Shown here: piece by piece, positions 1 to 7,591 of the stretch
Numbering within the stretch: position 1 is the stretch's first letter
Layout of the letters: each line of letters opens with the position of its first letter
Assembly: GCA_030765645.1 (NCBI GenBank)
Contig: JAVCCE010000004.1
Location: forward strand, 31,266 to 95,265
Direction of reading: 5' to 3'
Length of the DNA stretch: 64,000 bases
DNA from: Candidatus Hinthialibacter antarcticus
GTDB taxonomy: Bacteria; Hinthialibacterota; Hinthialibacteria; Hinthialibacterales; Hinthialibacteraceae
Made by a program: the position numbers and the translations under genes
Notes under the pieces: model-generated
What the model was told of the DNA's origin: nothing
The model's database searches: none
What the model saw: only the letters and a program-made list of their open reading frames with translations

Positions 1-2
1 AA

Positions 3-1787
3 CGTGAATGCCTTTTGAATGATATTTTGCCGTCGCTTGAAAAACATGGCGTCAAGATTCTGCGTTTTGACCAGCTCACAAGCCAACAAAAGCGCAAAGT
101 CAATCACGAATATAAAAAATCCATCTTCCCCATCCTGATTCCATTGGGCGTCGGGCCGGGGCAGCCGTTTCCATTCATCAGCAACATGAGCTTATCCATC
201 GCGGTGCGGCTGCGGCCTCCAGGAAGCCAGGAAGTCGGTTTCGCCCGCGTAAAAATCCCCACCAACCGTCCGCGTTGGCTGCCGACAGGCGTCCCCAATG
301 TGTTCGTGCCGATTGAAGAAGTGATCGCGGCCAATTTGGCGGGCCTGTTCCCCGGCGTCAAAATCATTGAGCAGTGCTCGTTTCGCGTCACCCGCAGCGT
401 CGACATCGACCGCAAAGAAGACGAGGCCGATGACCTTCTTGAGTTGATCGAAGAAGAATTGATGCACCGGGAGTTCGCCCAGGCGGTGCGGCTTGAGCTC
501 GACCGCTCCTGCTCGCCCGCGATGCAGCGCATTCTCACGGAGCACATGAAATTACAACCCGACGACGTCTACGTCGTTGACGGGCCGCTCAGCCTGCGCG
601 ACCTGATGGCGTTGGGAAAACTCGATTACCCGGAACTGAAAGACCCCGCGTGGAAAGGGCCGACCCACCCCGCGATTTTACGCAATGACCTCAGCGACGA
701 ACCGCGTTCTTTTTTCTCGCTGATTCGTGAACGCGACATCATGGTCCATCACCCCTATGAGTCGTTCAACACCAGCGTATTGCGCTTTTTAGAAGAAGCC
801 AGCAACGATAAGCGCGTGTTGGCCATTAAGCAGACCCTCTACCGCACCGCTGACGACTCGCCCATCATCAAGGCGCTCAAACGCGCCGCCGCCAATGGAA
901 AACAGGTAGCGGTGTTAATCGAAATCAAGGCGCGTTTTGATGAAGCGGCCAACATCCAGTGGGTGCGCACCCTCGAAGACGCCGGCGTACACGTCACCTA
1001 TGGCTTCGTCGGGCTGAAAACGCACACCAAGACGCTATTGGTCGTGCGCGAAGAAGCCGATTGCATGAGGCGCTACGTCCACATCGGCACCGGAAACTAC
1101 CACCCCGGCACCGCCAACCTCTACACCGACTACAGCCTGCTCAGCTGCCGCGATGAACTCGGCGAAGATATTTCCGACCTGTTCAACACTCTCACCGGAT
1201 ATTCAAGGCAAACCGAATACCGCAAATTATTGATCGCGCCGGCCAACATGCGCAAAAAATTCGAGCGCATGATCCAGCGTGAAATGAACCACGCAAAAAA
1301 AGGCAAACCCGCCCGCATCATCGCCAAGATGAATTCACTCGAAGACATCCAAATGATCGAGTGGATGTACAAAGCCTCCAAAGCAGGCGTTAAAATCGAC
1401 CTGCTGGTGCGCGGCATCTGCTGTCTCAAGCCCGGCGTCGAAGGCCTCAGCGAAAACATTCGCGTCATCAGCGTTATCGGGCGTTTTCTTGAGCATTCGC
1501 GGGTTTTCTATTTCCAAAACGGCGGTAAAGAAGAAGTCTACATTGGCTCAGCAGACTGGATGCGCCGCAACCTCGACTTCCGCTATGAAGCGATTGCGCC
1601 GATCGAAGACGCCGAACTCAAAAAGGAATTGCTGGACACTCTCGAGCTGTTTTGGAAAGACAACCGCAAATGCTGGGACCTGCATCCCGACGGGACCTAC
1701 ACCCAGCGCACTCCCGGCAACGAGAAAGAACTCTGCACTCACACCATCTTAATGGAACGCGTACTCGCAAACAGCAAATTATCCTAA
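3..1787 (+). CDS. ppk1: Polyphosphate kinase 1, C-terminal part (5' end outside window)
   Basis: Makes and degrades inorganic polyphosphate by moving the gamma-phosphate of ATP onto a growing chain. The frame is open to the left edge, so roughly the first 100 residues of a family of about 690 residues are missing. The TTG at 15 is not a true start. Visible landmarks are the catalytic-loop segment KTHTK (phosphohistidine equivalent of E. coli His435), HIGTGNYH, LYTDYSL, the second active-site histidine in LEHSRVF, and YIGSADWMRRN. All lie in the expected order, and the C-terminus looks complete. Its operon partners upstream cannot be seen. The next gene is convergent, with a hairpin between them. 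The family call is secure. Confidence 0.96.
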   Translation, partial: RECLLNDILPSLEKHGVKILRFDQLTSQQKRKVNHEYKKSIFPILIPLGVGPGQPFPFISNMSLSIAVRLRPPGSQEVGFARVKIPTNRPRWLPTGVPNVFVPIEEVIAANLAGLFPGVKIIEQCSFRVTRSVDIDRKEDEADDLLELIEEELMHREFAQAVRLELDRSCSPAMQRILTEHMKLQPDDVYVVDGPLSLRDLMALGKLDYPELKDPAWKGPTHPAILRNDLSDEPRSFFSLIRERDIMVHHPYESFNTSVLRFLEEASNDKRVLAIKQTLYRTADDSPIIKALKRAAANGKQVAVLIEIKARFDEAANIQWVRTLEDAGVHVTYGFVGLKTHTKTLLVVREEADCMRRYVHIGTGNYHPGTANLYTDYSLLSCRDELGEDISDLFNTLTGYSRQTEYRKLLIAPANMRKKFERMIQREMNHAKKGKPARIIAKMNSLEDIQMIEWMYKASKAGVKIDLLVRGICCLKPGVEGLSENIRVISVIGRFLEHSRVFYFQNGGKEEVYIGSADWMRRNLDFRYEAIAPIEDAELKKELLDTLELFWKDNRKCWDLHPDGTYTQRTPGNEKELCTHTILMERVLANSKLS

Positions 1788-1890
1788 GAGCGTCAGACAA
1801 AATACTGTGCGTTAAGCGCGCCCGTAGCCTGCCTAGCAATGACGCCGACGATGTTTTTGTATCAAAAAAGCGCGTGGTTTAAAAACAGAA

Positions 1891-1914
1891 ACGGGCGGTC
1901 ATAAGACCGCCCGT
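1891..1914. terminator. Bidirectional hairpin terminator between ppk1 and the convergent barrel gene
   Basis: A perfect 10-bp stem (ACGGGCGGTC pairing with GACCGCCCGT) closes an ATAA loop. On the minus strand it is followed by TTCTGTTTTT, a U-tract fitting an intrinsic terminator for the barrel gene at 2038. On the plus strand the downstream sequence is only moderately T-rich. Confidence 0.7.
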
Positions 1915-2037
1915 TGCGTATTTCGTATTTCTTACATAAAAAGTTCCAGCAGAAATCACTGAGTATCAGTGCGCCCGAAGGGCCCAGCGATAGATTCAGA
2001 TCACATAATAATTCGGCAAACGAACTTTCATGTCACA

Positions 2038-3132
2038 TTAAAACTTGTATGTCAGTTGTGCGCCGACGGTGAAGTCGACTTCGTCAAAGAAGCGAATCAT
2101 GCCCGCGACGTCGGTCACGAAATTTTCGTTCCATTCATAACCAAAACCGCTAGAGACATGGGCGCCGTCGATTCCATCAACCAAGGCCGCCGTGGCGGCA
2201 TCGTTGGTTTCGTAATCATAGTCGGTATAGCCAGCGCCGCCGCGAAGTTTCAAGCATTCGTTCCAGGCGTATTCCGCGCCTGCGCGGACGGACAACGCTT
2301 CGATGGATTCTTCAAACCCAATCGAAGGAAACGCGGGAATCAGGCTATTGCTGATGTCGCCTTCGGTGTCCATGTCTTCATAGGCGAGGTCGAGGGCCAA
2401 CAGCAAGTCGCTGGTCGCCATCCAGGCCAAACCGCCCTGAACGCCCCACGATTCGCGGTCGCCGTCGAAGTTCGCGCCGCTGACCGCGCTCGATTCTGCG
2501 TCGCCGTGGCCATAGGTTCCCATCAGGCCAAGGTCAAGCACATCCGAGGCGGCGAACAACACGCCGAAGCGGTGCAAAAACGCAACGTCCATATCGCCAT
2601 CATAGCCGCTGGCTTCAACGCTATCGTTGATGTAGCCAATGCCATAGCCGATGGAGAAGGCGTCTGTAACGTCATACGCCAAACTGATTGGAACATAGAA
2701 GTTTTCTGTTTCGCGATTGGAGGCGTCATCGGCGTCGCCAAAGGTCGGCACAAAACCCCAACCCATGCTGAACGCATCGGTGATCGGATACGCGCCCATC
2801 AACAATCCGCCGTAGTTGTCTTCATCCACGCCGTCTAATGTTGATAGATCGTCGCCGGAAATTTGACCAAACTGCAAACCGCCGGTCATAAAACTGTCCG
2901 TCAGCGGCCCAAGCCCGGCGGGGTTGCCGAGGATGGAAGCCGAATCGCCTTTAATGGCGACAAACGCGCCGCCCATGCCCATCGTACGGGCAGTCATGTG
3001 AATGGGGAAATAACGGTTCACCGTATGACGAATGAAATAACTTTCTGCGTCATCAGCGAAAGCGGTTGGCTGCTGAAACGCCGCTGCTGCGACGAGAGCC
3101 AAACTAAGAACTACACGACCTGCATATTTCAT
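2038..3132 (-). CDS. Outer-membrane beta-barrel protein, FadL/PorV-like
   Basis: The 364-residue protein has an N-terminal signal peptide ending near AFA. It is followed by a segment (TMGMGGAFVA...GNPAGL) typical of the OmpP1/FadL/TodX and PorV/UPF0164 outer-membrane families. The rest alternates short hydrophobic and polar strands with many Gly, Asp and aromatic residues, and the chain ends in LTYKF with the C-terminal Phe favoured by BAM-assembled barrels. The start at 3132 is chosen because AAGGAG lies just upstream; the longer TTG reading frame would contain that ribosome site. The gene follows the secreted propeller gene by 34 bp, so they probably form an operon. Substrate is unknown. 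Transport of hydrophobic compounds or a PorV-like role in protein export are both possible. Confidence 0.75.
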   Translation of the reverse strand: MKYAGRVVLSLALVAAAAFQQPTAFADDAESYFIRHTVNRYFPIHMTARTMGMGGAFVAIKGDSASILGNPAGLGPLTDSFMTGGLQFGQISGDDLSTLDGVDEDNYGGLLMGAYPITDAFSMGWGFVPTFGDADDASNRETENFYVPISLAYDVTDAFSIGYGIGYINDSVEASGYDGDMDVAFLHRFGVLFAASDVLDLGLMGTYGHGDAESSAVSGANFDGDRESWGVQGGLAWMATSDLLLALDLAYEDMDTEGDISNSLIPAFPSIGFEESIEALSVRAGAEYAWNECLKLRGGAGYTDYDYETNDAATAALVDGIDGAHVSSGFGYEWNENFVTDVAGMIRFFDEVDFTVGAQLTYKF

Positions 3133-3166
3133 CTCTTTGTGTCTCCTTATCAATTAGACGCAACTG

Positions 3167-4687
3167 TTACTGATTGCTGAAATCAATGGTGATCGCATGT
3201 ACTTGCGGAATCGGTGGGAACCCGCTGGCGAAGGTGTAGCCGCCGACAATTCCCGTGTTGCCGCCAAGCAATCCAAAATTAAGCGACTCGATTGTTGTCC
3301 CGGTTTTGGTGTACGCGATGGCGTCGGGAGCCATCACATTCAATGTGATTTTCTTGGTATTAAACAACTGTGGGCTGCTTAAGTCTTCAGCGACCACCTT
3401 GCCGCCTTCGATCGCAATACGAAGTTGTCTCATGGCAACCTGACCGGTCATATTGTTAATGAATTGCGCGTTCCATGTCCCCAAAAACACGTCATAGATG
3501 CCAGGCGCAACAATCGAAGGCCCGCTCGGCGTTGGCGTTGCGACGGGTGATTCGGGCGTTGCGGTCGGCGATTCCGGTACGACGGTTGGTGTAGCCGGAA
3601 CGGGCGTGGGTGGAACCGGAGTCGATGTCGGTGGAACCGGCGTTGCAGTCGGCGCCCCTGGAACCGGCGTATTGATTGGCGATTCAGGCGTCGCGGTTGG
3701 CGCCACAGGCGTTGCGGTTGGAGCCAGCGGCGTTGAAGTCGGCGCAATTGGCGTCGCGGTCGGCGCGCCCGGCGTAGCCGTAGGCGGAAGCGGCGTCGAA
3801 GTTGCAACCGGCGCTTGGGTCGCGGTCGCCGTCGGCGTATTGGTCGGCACTGGAGCAACGTCATCCGGCAGGTTTTCGACTGTACCCGGCTGAACATCGG
3901 AGATGATTCCCGCAACGGTCACGCCTTTTGGCAATGGCGTCTGCGTTTCAAACACTTCGGCGTCGCCGGTTGAATAAATCATTCCAGTTGAATCAATCAG
4001 ATATAAACCGAGCCCGGTTGGCGTGAATGAGAAATCAACAATTTTCACGCCGTCTTCAAGAGCGAGTTCCGTCGCGGGAACATCGCCGAATGTGAAGATG
4101 GAACCGCCGGAAGTCAACACAGCGTATCCCGTCCCATCCGGGGAAATTTTCAATGAAACCGCATTCTTGGTTTTAACGTCCGGTAATACGGGAACAGACC
4201 CGTTCGACGAAATTTGACCATAGCGGTTGAGCGAATAATACCCCAACACGTCGCCAGCTGCGTCTAACGCTAATTCAAGCGAACGCGCAATGGTCAGCGG
4301 ATTAAACGGCGTCCCGTAAAACTGAGCGCCTAAAAATTCCGCATCGCCCAACGGGTGAACGCCGCCGTATTGGTCGAGAAGATAGCCGCCCATCCCGTCC
4401 GGGTTCAAAACAAAATCTTTCATGATCGGCATCGAAAAATCCATGCCTTCAAACGGCGCATCAACGCCGATTCCGATGACTTCACCATAGGCAGTCACCA
4501 CCAAACGGCCGCCGCCATACGAGACGGTGGCTAAAGCGCCCTTGATGGGGTCGCCCACAACAACTTCGTCTCCTGGCGAATACACGGTTCCATCACTGAG
4601 CAAAATTTGAATATCTTGCGCAGTCGCTCCGATAACGGAGAATACGAGTGCAATTGCTAAAACGGCATGAAAACAGACCCTCAACAT
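3167..4687 (-). CDS. Secreted propeller protein with Pro/Thr linker and unknown C-terminal domain
   Basis: A 506-residue exported protein. A signal peptide (ALVFSVIGATA) precedes about 260 residues carrying repeats of the kind GxxYSxGDA and GGVHPLGDA, which suggests a propeller of short four-strand blades. About 110 residues of PTATP-type repeats form a rigid linker, and a final domain of about 110 residues starts near GIYDVFLGTW. The C-terminal domain is not recognised. The start at 4687 has GGAGGG seven bases upstream; the earlier TTG at 4750 lies in the promoter region. It is cotranscribed with the outer-membrane barrel downstream. A surface-exposed adhesin or sensor tethered by the linker is plausible, but no function is shown. 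Confidence 0.7.
   Translation of the reverse strand: MLRVCFHAVLAIALVFSVIGATAQDIQILLSDGTVYSPGDEVVVGDPIKGALATVSYGGGRLVVTAYGEVIGIGVDAPFEGMDFSMPIMKDFVLNPDGMGGYLLDQYGGVHPLGDAEFLGAQFYGTPFNPLTIARSLELALDAAGDVLGYYSLNRYGQISSNGSVPVLPDVKTKNAVSLKISPDGTGYAVLTSGGSIFTFGDVPATELALEDGVKIVDFSFTPTGLGLYLIDSTGMIYSTGDAEVFETQTPLPKGVTVAGIISDVQPGTVENLPDDVAPVPTNTPTATATQAPVATSTPLPPTATPGAPTATPIAPTSTPLAPTATPVAPTATPESPINTPVPGAPTATPVPPTSTPVPPTPVPATPTVVPESPTATPESPVATPTPSGPSIVAPGIYDVFLGTWNAQFINNMTGQVAMRQLRIAIEGGKVVAEDLSSPQLFNTKKITLNVMAPDAIAYTKTGTTIESLNFGLLGGNTGIVGGYTFASGFPPIPQVHAITIDFSNQ
3516..3857 (-). repeat. In-gene tandem repeat encoding Pro/Thr-rich linker
   Basis: Degenerate 9- to 18-bp units encode PTATP, PTSTP and APTATP repeats. 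Codon variation between units indicates an old, selected low-complexity linker rather than fresh slippage. The opposite strand gives a spurious Gly/Val-rich open frame. Confidence 0.85.
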
Positions 4688-4721
4688 ACTTTGTCCCTCC
4701 TGGGTTTTGTGTAACCTGCAA

Positions 4722-4750
4722 TATTTAATAAGATTTATAGAATATGTCAA
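4722..4750 (-). promoter_or_regulatory. Candidate promoter of the propeller/barrel operon
   Basis: A perfect TTGACA sits at 4750-4745 on the minus strand, followed after 17 bp by the weak -10 TAAATA. The surrounding DNA is AT-rich, and the start codon at 4687 lies about 35 bp downstream. Confidence 0.35.
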
Positions 4751-4892
4751 TAAAGATTATCAATATTCTTGTTAATATAACTCTTTGTATCGCAAGCACA
4801 TAGTAAACTAGAACAACATTTGGCGTTTATAAATCGCTTCCATGTCTCTACGCCAATATTCCTGCTTAAAAAAGCGGGTAAACTATAAAAAC

Positions 4893-5507
4893 ATGGTCTA
4901 TCCACACTGGAGAATTATACAAATCGGCTCACTCAGCCGCAACCCATACTGGGGCGAAGATTCGGCCAAGCGAAAGCCGCTATGCACAATTACCCTGCTC
5001 GAAACCGCTGACAATATCATCTTGATTGACCCGGGGTTCGAGTCGCCAGAATGTACGCGCACTCTATTGAACCGCCGCAGCGGATTGCTGCCGGAGCAAA
5101 TCGACGCCGTCTTGCTGACGCACTTTCACCCGACCCATTATCAAGAGTTACGGGCGTTCCCCAACGCGACCTGGCTGATGCCGCGACTCGAAATCCGCGC
5201 CGCGCTCAACGCGCCCCATCCGGCGCCGTTTGTAGAGCAAATTGAACCCTTTGAAGACCATTCGCTGCCAGGCGTCGAGTTGTTGCCTGCGCCGGGGCAT
5301 ACCCACGGTTCGAGCGCCTATTTGTTTGAAACCCGCGACGGCGCTGTTGCGGTAGCGGGCGACGCCATCCTCACCTTCGACCACTTCGAAAACCGCGACC
5401 CGGGCGACGGCTGCGAAGGCCGCCCCGAGGCGCGCAACTCCATCGACCAGATCGCCAAGGTAGCAGACGTCATCGTTCCAGGGCACGATAATTATTTCAT
5501 CTTATGA
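4893..5507 (+). CDS. Metallo-beta-lactamase-fold hydrolase with altered metal motif
   Basis: A 204-residue MBL-fold protein. The zinc motif reads HFHPTH near residue 75, where the family normally has HxHxDH, so the aspartate that binds the second metal is threonine. Later motifs are present: PAPGHTHGS, the bridging Asp in AVAGDAIL, and the final His in VPGHDNY. The second site may therefore be weak or hold a different metal. The start at 4893 (MVYPHW) fits the fold better than 4842, but neither has a strong ribosome site. Its stop overlaps the next start (ATGA), showing that it was once translationally coupled to a lipoprotein gene now reduced to a relic. Substrate unknown. Confidence 0.8.
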   Translation: MVYPHWRIIQIGSLSRNPYWGEDSAKRKPLCTITLLETADNIILIDPGFESPECTRTLLNRRSGLLPEQIDAVLLTHFHPTHYQELRAFPNATWLMPRLEIRAALNAPHPAPFVEQIEPFEDHSLPGVELLPAPGHTHGSSAYLFETRDGAVAVAGDAILTFDHFENRDPGDGCEGRPEARNSIDQIAKVADVIVPGHDNYFIL

Positions 5508-5602
5508 GTAAGGACGCACTCAAATTGACGCCGACTTGTTTTAACATATCCATTATCATTTTTCTATCGTTTTTTTTTGGGAAGTTGCGGCGGGTTATTT
5601 AG
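5504..5602 (+). pseudogene. Relic of a lipoprotein gene start (duplicate of the SUMF1 gene 5' end)
   Basis: ATG at 5504 overlaps the MBL stop and begins MSKDALKLTPT, closely matching the start of the SUMF1 lipoprotein at 6389. The alignment runs from 5475 to 5590 against 6360 to 6474, about four fifths identical by eye. One extra base in or near the 9-T run at 5570-5578 shifts the frame, so a lipobox-like LGSC is read out of frame and translation stops at 5602. Downstream homology is absent because the HEPN gene follows. It is a leftover of a tandem duplication or of the event that brought in the HEPN gene. Confidence 0.7.
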
Positions 5603-5638
5603 AGAATTATAACTATCGAGAATGCAGAGATTAGATAT

Positions 5639-6286
5639 ATGAGTCCACTCCCTACAAATACTGAAAATACATTTAGGCTTCTACAAGAAAAAATTACATG
5701 GCTTCATGCATCCTGGAGAATATATAAACAGTTATTTGATTCTAGTGATCAGGAACGTATTGATATTCTTGAAGACTGCGCAGGTTCTTTTTTTTATTTA
5801 GTAGAGAATTCCATCCTGGATAAAGTCTTACTTACGATATGCAAATTAACTGATCCTACATCAAATGGTAAGGACATAAACCTTTCACTAAGTTATCTCT
5901 TAAAACTTTTACAAGACAATGAAGACATAAATGCGAGAGAATACAAAAGATTACTTAATAAAATAAAAAGAGATAGCGAGTCCATTAGAGAGCGGAGGAA
6001 TAAGCAATTATCTCATTCTGATCTTAAAGTTGAATCAAAGATTAATTCATTATCTCCTCTTCACATCAATGAACTCGAAGATGTTCTAAAACAAATTAGA
6101 GAATTAATGAACTTAATTGAAACCAACTACAACAATTATGAAACAGGTTATGAGCATACTAGTATGAGAGGAGATGGCGATGATCTTATTGCAATACTTA
6201 AGTATGCAATGAAGTATGAGAAGATGCTTGAAGATGAAACTGTCACTATAGATGAAGATATTAAAGATGCTTGGGATGACGCTTAG
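5639..6286 (+). CDS. HEPN-domain protein, AbiU2-like (putative phage-defence or toxin)
   Basis: A 215-residue all-alpha protein. The order of signatures matches my recollection of the HEPN_AbiU2 family: an aromatic first helix (WRIYKQLF), an AGSFFYLVENSILDKVLL helix, CKLTDP, NLSLSYLL, and the HEPN catalytic motif RNKQLSH at residues 120-126 (R-x5-H). HEPN proteins of this type are often metal-independent RNases in abortive infection or toxin-antitoxin systems. The gene is clearly AT-richer than its neighbours and sits between two copies of the same MBL/lipoprotein junction, so it is probably acquired. No antitoxin-like partner is adjacent. The start at 5639 has only a weak ribosome site. Confidence 0.62.
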   Translation: MSPLPTNTENTFRLLQEKITWLHASWRIYKQLFDSSDQERIDILEDCAGSFFYLVENSILDKVLLTICKLTDPTSNGKDINLSLSYLLKLLQDNEDINAREYKRLLNKIKRDSESIRERRNKQLSHSDLKVESKINSLSPLHINELEDVLKQIRELMNLIETNYNNYETGYEHTSMRGDGDDLIAILKYAMKYEKMLEDETVTIDEDIKDAWDDA

Positions 6287-6359
6287 TTTGATATCACTTA
6301 ACTATGAACAAATAAAAGGGTGCCTTCGCTCCACTAGGTTTCACCTTTGCCACTCAACA

Positions 6360-6474
6360 ATTCCAGAGCATGATAATTATTTCATTTTATGAGTAAGGAC
6401 GCATTCAAATTGAGGCCAACCTATTTTAATACATCGCTATTCATTTTGCTATTGGTTTTTTCATGGGGATGCGG
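6360..6474 (+). repeat. Second copy of duplicated MBL-end/lipoprotein-start junction
   Basis: It matches 5475-5590 with a constant offset of 885 bp until a single-base indel. It includes an out-of-context tail encoding the last residues of the MBL protein (HDNYFIL then stop) directly before the SUMF1 start, although no MBL gene precedes it here. Confidence 0.8.
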
Positions 6475-7216
6475 CCCAAATAACGCCGCAAAGGTTGAAA
6501 CCACCGACGCCGGAATCGAAGTCGTGTTTTCAGACGGCGTTAAGATAGAGTTTGTGAAAATCCCCGCCGGGGCCTTCGTAATGGGCAGCCCCGATGCGGA
6601 AAAAGACCGCGACGACGACGAAAGCCCGCAACATGAAGTCACCATCTCAAAGCCGTTTTATCTGGGACAGTTTGAAGTAACGCAGAAACAATGGACGGCG
6701 CTGATGAGCGCCAATCCCTCAAAGTTTAAAAATCCCGACCACCCTGTTGACAGCGTATTGTGGGACCAATGCCAACATTTCATCGACCGATTGAATTCAC
6801 TCCAAGCAGGCGTCTTTCGCCTGCCCACCGAAGCCGAGTGGGAATACGCCTGCCGGGCGGGAACCACCACCCGCTACCCCTGGGGCGACGACCTCCATTT
6901 TGTTGATATGCCTGACTACGCGTGGTTTGATTACAACTCCAGCCGTTCCACGCATCCCGTCGGCTCGAAACAGCCCAACCCGTGGGGACTGTATGACATG
7001 AGCGGCAACGTCAACGAGTGGTGTCAGGATTTCTACGCGCCCTATCCGTCAGCGCCGCAAACCGATCCGCTCATACAAGAAGGAAGCACCCGCATCAAAC
7101 GCGGCGGCGGTTTTTATGACTTCTCCTGGAACGCCCGCTCCGCCGCCCGCAACCCCGAAACCAACCCGACCCAATTAGAACTGCTCGGCCTGCGAGTGGT
7201 GAGAGAAATGGAGTAG
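6389..7216 (+). CDS. SUMF1/formylglycine-generating-enzyme-like lipoprotein
   Basis: A 275-residue protein. The signal sequence ends in a lipobox (SWGC), so it is probably lipid-anchored in the envelope. From about residue 50 it is a single FGE-sulfatase (SUMF1) domain: FVKIPAGAFVMGS, the acidic loop DRDDDESPQHEV, EVTQKQW, FRLPTEAEWEYACRAG, YPWGDD, NPWGLYDMSGNVNEWC, and a final GLRVV. Many such domains outside true FGE are carbohydrate- or signal-binding rather than catalytic; I see no active-site cysteine pair of classic FGE near the C-terminus. ATG overlaps the stop of a duplicated MBL tail, a trace of ancestral coupling. Function beyond the fold is open. Confidence 0.85.
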   Translation: MSKDAFKLRPTYFNTSLFILLLVFSWGCGPNNAAKVETTDAGIEVVFSDGVKIEFVKIPAGAFVMGSPDAEKDRDDDESPQHEVTISKPFYLGQFEVTQKQWTALMSANPSKFKNPDHPVDSVLWDQCQHFIDRLNSLQAGVFRLPTEAEWEYACRAGTTTRYPWGDDLHFVDMPDYAWFDYNSSRSTHPVGSKQPNPWGLYDMSGNVNEWCQDFYAPYPSAPQTDPLIQEGSTRIKRGGGFYDFSWNARSAARNPETNPTQLELLGLRVVREME

Positions 7217-7222
7217 GGAATA

Positions 7223-7239
7223 CATAATTGTCGATTATG
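7223..7239. promoter_or_regulatory. Inverted repeat overlapping the antitoxin promoter (candidate operator)
   Basis: CATAAT and ATTATG form perfect 6-bp arms around TGTCG. The repeat overlaps the -35 element of the promoter at 7228. Ribbon-helix-helix antitoxins usually bind such sites to repress their own operon. Confidence 0.45.
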
Positions 7240-7256
7240 AGGATTTCTTGTATAAT
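7228..7256 (+). promoter_or_regulatory. Promoter of the orphan antitoxin gene
   Basis: TTGTCG (4 of 6 to consensus) and a perfect TATAAT at 7251 are separated by exactly 17 bp. The start codon lies 27 bp after the -10 box, with AAAGGAG in between. Confidence 0.65.
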
Positions 7257-7283
7257 CATCTGAATGAAAGGAGATATTTATTC

Positions 7284-7535
7284 ATGCCGCAATTATTAAT
7301 TGATTTGACCAATGACCAACATGAACGAATCAAAGCCTTAGCTGATTTAGAAGGCAAAAGTGTGAGTGAATATGTTTTAGATTGTTCAATGACTCCTGAT
7401 TCAGACGACGCTGCGCTTCATCAGATTAAATCATTGTTACAACCGCGAATTGAACAAGCCGGACGCGGCGATTTATCTGACAAAACATTCGAAGATATAA
7501 AACGAGAATGCCGAGATACATTGACTGACAAATAA
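7284..7535 (+). CDS. Orphan antitoxin-like protein (ribbon-helix-helix type)
   Basis: An 83-residue protein beginning MPQLLIDLTNDQH. A short beta segment followed by QHERIKALADLEGKSVSEYVL resembles the DNA-binding RHH half of type II antitoxins. The C-terminal part, with DLSDKTFEDIKREC, resembles the toxin-binding tail seen in partners of ParE/RelE toxins. The start at 7284 is set by AAAGGAG upstream; the upstream ATG at 7248 lies over the -10 box. No toxin gene follows: the next gene is a convergent glycosyltransferase ending 50 bp away. Either the toxin was lost or the protein acts alone or in trans. Confidence 0.6.
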   Translation: MPQLLIDLTNDQHERIKALADLEGKSVSEYVLDCSMTPDSDDAALHQIKSLLQPRIEQAGRGDLSDKTFEDIKRECRDTLTDK

Positions 7536-7567
7536 ATGCCTTCGTTCTATCTATAAAAAAACTCAAT

Positions 7568-7591
7568 GGTGGGTTAAGAACCCACCCTACA
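7568..7591. repeat. Dispersed palindrome family P, copy 1
   Basis: The 24-bp unit has arms GGTGGGTT and AACCCACC around AAG, followed by CTACA. Further copies lie at 27046-27069 and 30287-30310. Its CTA provides the TAG stop of the glycosyltransferase gene on the minus strand, and it may also act as the transcript end. Confidence 0.8.

Noticed and set aside
1969..2838. 289-codon plus-strand frame over the barrel gene
   Set aside because: Antisense of a signal-peptide barrel gene with a terminator and ribosome site in the correct orientation. The plus product has no family features.
3516..3857. CRISPR-like regular repeat
   Set aside because: The periodic signal is codon-based Pro/Thr repeats within a gene. 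No spacer structure or cas gene anywhere in the window.
3498..3893. Gly/Val-rich plus-strand frame
   Set aside because: Opposite strand of the PTATP repeat linker.
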